Shown: positions 7,295 through 12,332 of the stretch, one piece after another
Layout of the letters: every line of letters begins with the position of its first letter
How positions within the stretch are numbered: the stretch's first letter is position 1
Assembly: GCA_021767525.1 (NCBI GenBank)
Contig: JAASTF010000060.1
Coordinates: forward strand, 1 to 13,208
Reading direction: 5' to 3'
Source: Paracoccaceae bacterium
GTDB lineage: Bacteria > Pseudomonadota > Alphaproteobacteria > Rhodobacterales > Rhodobacteraceae
Length of the DNA: 13,208 nucleotides
Program-made: the position numbers and the translations under genes
The notes under the pieces: generated by a model
Told to the model about the DNA's origin: nothing
The model's input: the letters and a program-made list of their open reading frames with translations, nothing else
The model's database searches: none

Positions 7295-7329
7295 TGCGCA
7301 TTGTGCGCAGCAAAGCGGAAAAGCTGCGC
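7295..7329 (-). repeat. Overlapping alternative hairpins in the yghU leader
   Basis: TGCGCA-TTG-TGCGCA (7295-7309) and GCGCAGC (7305-7311) with GCTGCGC (7323-7329) share bases 7305-7309, so only one hairpin can form at a time. The nearer one ends 15 bases before the yghU ATG, just outside its GGAGG. The arrangement could be a switching leader or a palindromic operator. Confidence 0.35.
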
Positions 7330-7373
7330 GGCAACAAGGCGCAGCGACTGTGCGGGCGGTCACAGCCGCGCGC

Positions 7374-7401
7374 AAAAAAGCCCCGCCGGTAAGGGCGGGG
7401 C
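7374..7401 (-). terminator. Rho-independent terminator of ccrM
   Basis: Read on the minus strand, a perfect 8-bp GC stem (GCCCCGCC / GGCGGGGC, plus-strand arms 7380-7387 and 7394-7401) with a 6-base loop is followed by six T's (plus-strand A's at 7374-7379). It lies 66 bases after the ccrM stop, separating ccrM from yghU. Confidence 0.88.
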
Positions 7402-7466
7402 AGGCAGAGGATGCCCGCAAGTCAGGACGCGGGCACCCGGCGGTGTTCTGCTATTCGGATAAAGCC

Positions 7467-8570
7467 TTAGTTTTCCATTTCCGAGCGGATCTGCTGGCGC
7501 AGCAGGTCGATCGGGATGGTTTTCCCGTCGCGGCGGAAGTGCCAATAGGTCCAGCCGTTGCAGCTGGGCGCGCCTTCCAGCGCAGCGCCGACCTGGTGGA
7601 TCGAGCCCTTGACCTGGTCGCCCACGAGCGTGCCGTCGGCGCGCACCTTGGCGATCTTGCCGCGCGGCGAAAACAGTTCTTCGCCCGGACGCAGCATGCC
7701 CCGTTCGACCAGTTGACCGAACGGCACACGCGGCGCCGCGCGCTTGCTGGCCGAAACGGCCAGCGCCTCGCGATCAAAGCGGCGGGTGTTGTCGATGCGT
7801 TTCTGCGCCACCTTACGATAGCTTTCCTCGCGCTCGATCCCGATGAAATCGCGGCCCAGCATCTTGGCAACGGCGCCTGTTGTGCCCGTGCCAAAGAACG
7901 GGTCCAGCACCACGTCACCCGGGTTGGTCGAACCGACCAGCACACGATGCAGCAGCGACTCGGGCTTTTGCGTGGGGTGCGCCTTTTCGCCGTTGTCGTC
8001 TTTCAGACGCTCGTGCCCGGTGCAGATCGGCAGCACCCAGTCGCTGCGCATCTGGATACCTTCGTTCAGGGCCTTCAGCGCCTCGTAATTGAAGGTGTAT
8101 TTCGCGCCTTCTTCCTTGCTGGCCCAGATCATCGTTTCATGCGCATTGGTGAACCGTTTGCCACGGAAATTCGGCATCGGGTTCGATTTGCGCCAGACCA
8201 CATCGTTCAGGATCCAGAAGCCCGCGTTCTGCAACGCCGCGCCGACCCGAAAGATGTTGTGATAAGAGCCGATTACCCAGATCGCCCCGTTGGGTTTGAG
8301 CAATCGGCGCGCCGCTTTCAGCCAGTCTTGGGTAAACTTGTCGTAGGCGGCAAAACTTGAAAACTGGTCCCACGCATCATCCACGGCATCGACCTTGGAA
8401 TTGTCAGGGCGGTGCAGCTCGCTGCGCAGTTGCAGGTTATAGGGCGGGTCGGCGAAAATCAGGTCCACCGAAGCCTCGGGAAGACTGTTCATCACCTCGA
8501 TGCAGTCGCCTTCCAGAATCGTGTTGAGAGGGAGCGCATCCGCGCCCGTTTTCTTAGTCATTGTTTTCAT
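7467..8570 (-). CDS. ccrM: Cell cycle-regulated adenine-N6 DNA methyltransferase CcrM (GANTC)
   Basis: A 367-residue beta-class N6-adenine methyltransferase, close to the 358 residues of Caulobacter CcrM. The catalytic DPPY (41-44) precedes the AdoMet-binding FFGTGTT (225-231), the beta-class order, with a specificity region between them. The C-terminal domain (about 280-367) with SCNGWTYWHF is the CcrM-type DNA-binding extension. CcrM methylates the A of GANTC and in many alphaproteobacteria is essential or important for cell-cycle control. The start is taken as ATG 8570, with GAGG 8 bases upstream; an in-frame TTG at 8618 would add 16 unconserved residues. rnhB is directly upstream, a conserved arrangement in this class. 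Three GANTC sites lie before the gene, and a strong terminator follows it. Confidence 0.95.
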   Translation of the reverse strand: MKTMTKKTGADALPLNTILEGDCIEVMNSLPEASVDLIFADPPYNLQLRSELHRPDNSKVDAVDDAWDQFSSFAAYDKFTQDWLKAARRLLKPNGAIWVIGSYHNIFRVGAALQNAGFWILNDVVWRKSNPMPNFRGKRFTNAHETMIWASKEEGAKYTFNYEALKALNEGIQMRSDWVLPICTGHERLKDDNGEKAHPTQKPESLLHRVLVGSTNPGDVVLDPFFGTGTTGAVAKMLGRDFIGIEREESYRKVAQKRIDNTRRFDREALAVSASKRAAPRVPFGQLVERGMLRPGEELFSPRGKIAKVRADGTLVGDQVKGSIHQVGAALEGAPSCNGWTYWHFRRDGKTIPIDLLRQQIRSEMEN

Positions 8571-8622
8571 CTCTGCCTCTGTCCCCGGCGCTTTGGCGCG
8601 CTCTGTGGTTGAAGACAAAGAT

Positions 8623-8661
8623 GAGTCAAAGCTGATTCGCGGTCAATTTCTTTTTTGAATC
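8623..8661. promoter_or_regulatory. Cluster of three GANTC sites upstream of ccrM
   Basis: GAGTC (8623-8627), GATTC (8634-8638) and GAATC (8657-8661) fall within 39 bp in the rnhB-ccrM gap, the last touching the rnhB stop. A scan by eye finds only about 13 other GANTC sites in the whole window. On the minus strand TTGACC (8646-8641) could be a -35 element; at 17-bp spacing the -10 candidate CATCTT is poor. Methylation of such sites is known to influence the Caulobacter ccrM promoter, so autoregulation is a reasonable inference. Confidence 0.65.
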
Positions 8662-9292
8662 AGTCACTTACAGATTTTTCTTGATACAATATATTGTGGA
8701 CGGGTCTGAATGAACGTCTATGGTGTGGGGTTACCCCAAGATTTCGAAGCGCCTGTTTGTGGTATTTTGACGGGTAGCCTGCGTTCGTCTCCCAGCCGTA
8801 ACCGGGAAACTGTTGCGCCAAATCCCACATCACCTGATCGCGCCATATTTTAGCCACAATCGAGGCCGCCGCGATGCTGACCGAGCGGGTGTCGCCCTTT
8901 ACCAGGGGCGTCGCCGGAAGGGTCAGTTCGCGGGGGATCATGTTGCCATCGATCAACACGTGATCGGGCGGATTGGGCAGGGCGGCGATGGCGCGCTCCA
9001 TCGCCAGGTGACTGGCGCGCAGGATGTTGATCTGGTCGATCTCGGCAACGCTTGCTTCGCCGATACCCACTTCGGCCACGTCGTGCAGAATGTCCGCAAG
9101 CGCGGCACGGCGTTTCGCCGTCAGCTGTTTTGAATCGCGCAGACCCTCGGGGATGCGCGCTGGATCCAGAACCACGGCGGCCGCGACAACCGGCCCGGCC
9201 AGAGGGCCGCGGCCAACCTCGTCGACACCTGCAATACGCAAAGCTCCCCGATTGGCGAGTTCGGTTTCAAATGAGAAATGGGGCTGCGTCAT
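8660..9292 (-). CDS. rnhB: Ribonuclease HII
   Basis: A 210-residue type 2 ribonuclease H that nicks RNA in RNA:DNA hybrids and starts removal of misincorporated ribonucleotides from DNA. The catalytic carboxylates are visible: AGVDEVGRGPLAGPVV (D24, E25), VLIDGN (D115) and, after KGDTRSVSIAAASIVAK, IWRD (D152). KGD (132-134) and the GYPS...HH region near the C-terminus are also typical. ATG 9292 is preferred to an in-frame start at 9349, because the extra 19 residues (CALLYGCPDG...) lack family character; the ribosome-binding site is weak. The last dozen codons are unusually AT-rich and include the 12-bp palindrome ACAATATATTGT (8686-8697), possibly because the promoter of the downstream ccrM gene overlaps them. 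Confidence 0.95.
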   Translation of the reverse strand: MTQPHFSFETELANRGALRIAGVDEVGRGPLAGPVVAAAVVLDPARIPEGLRDSKQLTAKRRAALADILHDVAEVGIGEASVAEIDQINILRASHLAMERAIAALPNPPDHVLIDGNMIPRELTLPATPLVKGDTRSVSIAAASIVAKIWRDQVMWDLAQQFPGYGWETNAGYPSKYHKQALRNLGVTPHHRRSFRPVHNILYQEKSVSD

Positions 9293-9312
9293 CGCCCATA
9301 CCAAAACGCGAA

Positions 9313-9329
9313 TTGCCCCATCGGGGCAA
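9313..9329. repeat. Short hairpin TTGCCCC-ATC-GGGGCAA
   Basis: A perfect 7-bp stem with a 3-base loop, 20 bases upstream of the rnhB ATG. There is no T-tract on either side. It could lie in the rnhB leader or close the transcript of the secreted-protein gene that ends at 9411. Confidence 0.45.
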
Positions 9330-9339
9330 CCATAAAGCA

Positions 9340-9389
9340 GGGCGCACACCCGGGATGGAACCCATCACCCCGTTGAAAGGTGCGCGCCC
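9340..9389. other. Unexplained structured element between rnhB and the Cys-repeat protein gene
   Basis: GGGCGCACACC (9340-9350) pairs with GGTGCGCGCCC (9379-9389) at 10 of 11 positions. GATGG (9354-9358) with CCATC (9362-9366) forms an inner hairpin. Together with the 9313-9329 hairpin, most of the 118-bp gap can fold. No known riboswitch or RNA family is recognised. Confidence 0.35.
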
Positions 9390-9410
9390 CGCGCTGCTCG
9401 ACCCGGCGGA

Positions 9411-9914
9411 TCAGCGACGGGCCATCCGGTATCCATGCGCGCGCAGGCACGGCGCGGCATAGTATGTTTGGCTGGGGTGACCGCCGCGCACACGCAGCAC
9501 GCAGTCGTTGGGCAGGCGGTTCACATGCACACGGTTGCGCGCCAGGCAGCGTTCGTCAAAGGCGCGCGCGTCGATATTGCGGCCGGTGATGCGCACCATG
9601 CACTGACCCGGCAGATTGCGGCCGCGCACCCGGTCAGGCAGCGGACGAGGGCGCAGGTCGTCATACCGATAGCGGTCGTGACGGTCGCGGCCGCCCCAGG
9701 TGTAGTCATGTTCGCGGTCGCGCGACTTGTACTTGTAATCGCGATCACGGCGGTCGCGGTCATTGTCCTTGACCGCGTCGGCGATGATGGCGAGTGCCGC
9801 GATACCGGCCAGGGCCTTGGCCACATCCTTGGTGTCCGCACGCGCAGGCGCCGCGGTGAAACTGGTGATGGTCAGGGCCGCGGCCAGAATGGTGGCGATG
9901 AATTTGCGGGACAT
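9411..9914 (-). CDS. Secreted basic protein with a duplicated Cys-x17-Cys unit, function unknown
   Basis: A 167-residue exported protein not recognised as any named family. A signal peptide (MSRKFIATILAAALTITSF...) probably cleaves after ARA at residue 26. A short Ala/Ile-rich segment (32-48) follows, then a very charged Arg/Asp/Tyr stretch (about 50-95, repeating DRD, YKYK, RYRYDD). The C-terminal half holds two similar units: LPGQCMVRITG...RCL (C105, C123) and LPNDCVLRVRG...PCL (C138, C156). Both cysteine pairs are 18 residues apart, and the units repeat every 33 residues, suggesting two small disulfide-closed modules. The start at 9914 follows a strong AGGAGGG. The divergent 95-residue secreted protein gene lies 176 bp away. 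A periplasmic or envelope role is inferred only. Confidence 0.8.
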   Translation of the reverse strand: MSRKFIATILAAALTITSFTAAPARADTKDVAKALAGIAALAIIADAVKDNDRDRRDRDYKYKSRDREHDYTWGGRDRHDRYRYDDLRPRPLPDRVRGRNLPGQCMVRITGRNIDARAFDERCLARNRVHVNRLPNDCVLRVRGGHPSQTYYAAPCLRAHGYRMARR

Positions 9915-10051
9915 GAGTTGCCCTCCTTTTCGGTTGATCGGGCCGGCCGGGATAGGCCGCCCTGCTAAGGTGGGATCAGGCTGGGCCAAACCGCGCCGGA
10001 CAGGCAATAACGGCGGGGTGTTATCGGATATCAGGCCCTAAACCGGGGTGA

Positions 10052-10064
10052 GATATTGAATATC
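10052..10064. promoter_or_regulatory. Palindrome GATATT-G-AATATC upstream of a small secreted protein gene
   Basis: A perfect 6-bp inverted repeat, AT-rich inside a GC-rich stretch, 26 bases before the ATG at 10091. It could be a regulator site overlapping the promoter of either divergent gene. No known consensus is recognised. Confidence 0.4.
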
Positions 10065-10090
10065 CCGGGGGCTGTGGTCATTCTCTCGCC

Positions 10091-10378
10091 ATGACACGCA
10101 AAACCATCCTTGTCGCCGCGCTGTTCGGCATCTTTCTGGCGGTTCCCGCGCAGGCGGCCTGCTATGCCGATTACAAGGCGCGGCGGGACAACCCGCTTGA
10201 GCTGCATTATGGTGTGGCTCAGATAAACGGCGATTGCACACGCGCGAACGCCCAGGCGCAGTTGGCCGGCCGGTTGCAGCGTGACGGATGGCGGTTGCTG
10301 AACGTCCTGCAGGTTTTCGACGATAGCGGCCTGTCCAGCCGGCGCGGCGCGGCCGGGCGCTTCTTTCTGCGCTATTGA
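10091..10378 (+). CDS. Small secreted protein, function unknown
   Basis: A 95-residue exported protein with no recognised domain. The N-terminus has a classic signal peptide (MTRKTILVAALFGIFLAVPAQA, predicted cleavage after residue 22). The mature part is about 73 residues and has two cysteines (C24 and C49) that could form one disulfide, the segment NPLELHYGVAQI, and a conserved-looking GWRLLNVLQVFD core before the C-terminal FFLRY. Its coherent start, signal peptide and end, fitting 7 bp from the convergent LacI gene stop, support a real gene. No strong ribosome-binding site precedes the ATG. It may be a periplasmic protein; the divergent partner is also secreted, but a joint role is speculation. 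Confidence 0.75.
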   Translation: MTRKTILVAALFGIFLAVPAQAACYADYKARRDNPLELHYGVAQINGDCTRANAQAQLAGRLQRDGWRLLNVLQVFDDSGLSSRRGAAGRFFLRY

Positions 10379-10385
10379 AGCCGGG

Positions 10386-11411
10386 TCAAACCGGGCGCAG
10401 CGTGTCGCCTTGTTGGATCGTCGGTGTCAGGGTTATGATCGTCTCGGCCTCTTGAGCCGGCTCGGCGGTGCGCGCAACGATGATGTCCGCAGCGCGGCGC
10501 CCGATTTCTGCCCGGCAGGCATCCATCGTGGCCAGCCGGCGCGGCAGACCCTGCAACAGTTCAACGCCGTTGAACCCGGCCAGGCCGATCTGCCCGGGGA
10601 TGTCATACCCCTGTTCCAGCAGCCAAAGCATCCCGCCTGCGCCGATCAGGTCATTTGAATAATAAAGAAAATCCAGATCGGGCGTGCGCGCCATCATGTC
10701 GGCGGTCATCTCGCGCCCTTTCGACAGGGCCGAGCCGCCGGAATAGAACTCCTGGTCGGCGATTTCCACGCCTCCCTTGGCCAGCGCCTGGGTGAACCCC
10801 TCGAACCGTTTTCTTGCGCGGTGGTCCAGCGCCATCTTGGTTCCCATGAACCCGATCCGCCGATAGCCGGCCTTCAATATCGCCTCGCCCATTTCGCGCC
10901 CTGCGCGGCGATGGCTGATGCCGACCATCGCATCGACGGGCGTGCCGTCGGTGTCCATGATCTCGACCACGGGGATGCCGCTGGCGCGCAGCATGGCGCG
11001 GCTGGCATCGGAATGTTCCAGCCCGGCGATAATGATGCCCGAGGGCCGCCAGGACAGCATTTCATAAAGAACCTTCTCTTCTTTTTCCGGAAGGTAGTCG
11101 GTGATGCCCACGACGGGTTGCAGCGGTGTGTCTTCCAGTACGCGGTTGATGCCGGTCATCACCTCGGGGAATACCATGTTCGACATCGAGGGGATGATTA
11201 CCGCCACCAGGTTCACCCGCTGGCTTGCCAGGGATCCGGCGATGCGGTTGGGCACGTATCCCAGCGATTTCGCCGCCTTCAGCACCTTTTCCCGGGTGGC
11301 CGCGCTGACATCGCCGCGGTTGCGCAACACACGGCTGACGGTCATTTCACTGACGCCCGACGCCTCGGACACGTCACGCAAGGTCAGGGGGCGGTTCTGC
11401 GGACGCGACAT
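10386..11411 (-). CDS. LacI-family transcriptional repressor, GntR (gluconate)-like
   Basis: A 341-residue LacI-family regulator of normal length. The N-terminal helix-turn-helix is LTLRDVSEASGVSEMTVSRVLRN (residues 9-31), with the hinge region LGYVPNRIAGSLAS (50-63). The rest is a periplasmic-binding-protein-like effector domain (about 67-341). Phrases such as MLSWRPSGIIIAG, GIPVVEIMDT and the MTVSR recognition helix resemble the E. coli gluconate repressor GntR more than LacI or PurR, so a sugar-acid effector is plausible but unproven. No sugar transport or catabolic gene of that type is in this window, so its targets lie elsewhere. Operator-like palindromes 22-49 bases upstream suggest autoregulation. 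The gene converges with the small secreted protein gene, 7 bp apart; its ribosome-binding site is weak. Confidence 0.92.
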   Translation of the reverse strand: MSRPQNRPLTLRDVSEASGVSEMTVSRVLRNRGDVSAATREKVLKAAKSLGYVPNRIAGSLASQRVNLVAVIIPSMSNMVFPEVMTGINRVLEDTPLQPVVGITDYLPEKEEKVLYEMLSWRPSGIIIAGLEHSDASRAMLRASGIPVVEIMDTDGTPVDAMVGISHRRAGREMGEAILKAGYRRIGFMGTKMALDHRARKRFEGFTQALAKGGVEIADQEFYSGGSALSKGREMTADMMARTPDLDFLYYSNDLIGAGGMLWLLEQGYDIPGQIGLAGFNGVELLQGLPRRLATMDACRAEIGRRAADIIVARTAEPAQEAETIITLTPTIQQGDTLRPV

Positions 11412-11432
11412 GATCTGGGACTGTCCTGTTTT

Positions 11433-11446
11433 CTTGAATATTCAAG
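11433..11446. promoter_or_regulatory. 14-bp perfect palindrome CTTGAATATTCAAG
   Basis: A perfect palindrome 22 bases upstream of the LacI-family gene start, directly next to a LacI-type half-palindromic site. It may be a second regulator's site or overlap the promoter. It does not match a LacI-family consensus. Confidence 0.45.
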
Positions 11447-11460
11447 TGTTAGCGCGAACC
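11447..11460. promoter_or_regulatory. Candidate LacI-family operator TGTTAGCGCGAACC
   Basis: An imperfect palindrome with the central CG pair and TGTTAGC half-site typical of GntR/IdnR-like LacI-family operators (TGTTAGCGCTAACA form). Five of seven positions are symmetric. It lies 36 bases upstream of the regulator gene, so autorepression is the likely role. Confidence 0.5.
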
Positions 11461-11506
11461 GGGTCTCTTGTTCAAGCGTGGGCCGACGGCTAAGAAACAG
11501 GGGTGT

Positions 11507-11583
11507 GGCCCCGTGGCTCAACTGGATAGAGCAGCCCCCTCCTAAGGGGCAGGTTGCAGGTTCGAATCCTGCCGGGGTCGCCA
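11507..11583 (+). tRNA. tRNA-Arg (anticodon CCT)
   Basis: A complete 77-base tRNA cloverleaf with the 3' CCA encoded. The acceptor stem is GGCCCCG with CGGGGTC (one G-U pair), the D stem is GCTC/GAGC, the anticodon stem is GCCCC/GGGGC around loop CTCCTAA, and the T arm is GCAGG-TTCGAAT-CCTGC. Anticodon CCT reads the rare arginine codon AGG. It is transcribed away from the LacI-family gene. No duplicated 3' end that would mark an integrated element was seen within the window. Confidence 0.95.
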
Positions 11584-11645
11584 GATGCATTCGGCGCGAA
11601 AACTCTTGCCCCCGGCGGCTGATGTCCCACATTCAGCATTTGCAA

Positions 11646-11667
11646 GCGGACGGGTTGCGCCCGCCGC
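11646..11667 (+). other. GC-rich hairpin downstream of tRNA-Arg
   Basis: GCGG-A-CGGG pairs with CCCG-CCGC (one bulged A, 5-base loop) in the 144-bp gap between the tRNA and the flavin reductase gene. It might help end the tRNA transcript, but there is no T-tract after it. Nothing else is visible in that gap. Confidence 0.3.
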
Positions 11668-11727
11668 CTGACGGGATTAGCCAAACAGGCGCGGGCCGGG
11701 CCGCGCGACATTGGGGCAGATGACGGT

Positions 11728-12216
11728 ATGAAAACGGAATTCCTGCAAGGCATGGCCAAGGCGGCGCAATCGGTTTGCGTGGTCACCACCGACGGGATCG
11801 GGGGCAAATCGGGCGTCACCGTGTCGGCCATGACATCGGTCAGCGTGGACACACCGGCGCCATCGCTGCTGGTATGCGTGCATGGCGGTGCCTCGGCCTG
11901 CGATCTGATCCGCACGAACCGGGCTTTCTGCGCCAACCTGTTGGCCGAGGACCAGGCCGAGATTTCCGACGTTTTCGCAGGGCGCACCGGGCTGACCGGC
12001 GCGGAAAAGTTCAGCGTGGGCGAATGGCACCCGGGCGAAACCGGCTGTCCGATGCTGGCCGACCCGATCGCGGCCTTTGATTGCAAGCTAGTGCATGACA
12101 TCTTGGTCGGCTCGCACCGCGTGTTCGTGGGCGAGGTCGAGGCCGTGCGCCTTGTGCGCGACGAACGCCCGCTGATCTATTTCGACCGCAATTACGCCCG
12201 ACCTGCTCGTTCGTGA
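11728..12216 (+). CDS. Flavin reductase-domain protein (FMN-binding, HpaC-like)
   Basis: A 162-residue protein of the flavin reductase domain family (HpaC/DIM6/NTAB), of usual length. The FMN-binding core is visible: SGVTVSAMTSVSVDTPAPSL (28-47), the segment TNRAFCANLLAEDQ (63-76), and GSHRVFVGEVEAV (128-140) followed by PLIYFDRNY (148-156). Members use NAD(P)H to reduce free FMN or FAD and hand it to a partner monooxygenase, or bind flavin for other reductions. No monooxygenase is adjacent, so the partner and substrate are unknown. The start at 11728 has no strong ribosome-binding site. The downstream aminotransferase is 116 bp away on the same strand with its own upstream region, so a shared operon is possible but not evident. 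Confidence 0.88.
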   Translation: MKTEFLQGMAKAAQSVCVVTTDGIGGKSGVTVSAMTSVSVDTPAPSLLVCVHGGASACDLIRTNRAFCANLLAEDQAEISDVFAGRTGLTGAEKFSVGEWHPGETGCPMLADPIAAFDCKLVHDILVGSHRVFVGEVEAVRLVRDERPLIYFDRNYARPARS

Positions 12217-12277
12217 TGCAAGGCGGTGCAATGCTGACGGCCGCGCCGAATTTGATCAGATTTTCCTAGCGTCAATT

Positions 12278-12289
12278 CGGGTCAACCCG
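12278..12289. repeat. Small palindrome CGGGT-CA-ACCCG upstream of the aminotransferase
   Basis: Perfect 5-bp arms with a 2-base centre, 43 bases before the ATG at 12333. CAATTCG occurs twice in the same gap (12273-12279 and 12302-12308). It might be an operator; no consensus is recognised. Confidence 0.35.
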
Positions 12290-12332
12290 TATGGATTGGG
12301 GCAATTCGCCTTTATCGAAACGGAGTCGCGCC

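Noticed and set aside
6366..8360. A 664-codon plus-strand open frame
   Set aside because: It runs antisense through yghU and ccrM and shows no coherent protein family; the minus-strand genes have clear motifs, so it is a high-GC shadow.
8571..8618. TTG start for ccrM at 8618
   Set aside because: The 16 extra residues are not CcrM-like; ATG 8570 has a GAGG site, and the longer form would overlap the likely promoter and GANTC region.
10821..11723. Plus-strand frame covering the LacI gene antisense and the tRNA
   Set aside because: It crosses a perfect tRNA-Arg gene and is antisense to a complete regulator gene.
11507..11727. tRNA-Arg as an integration site for a mobile element
   Set aside because: No integrase, no repeated tRNA 3' end and no change in gene character follow the tRNA in this window.
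11490..12101. Minus-strand frame over the tRNA and flavin reductase
   Set aside because: It is antisense to both the tRNA and a gene with clear flavin reductase motifs.
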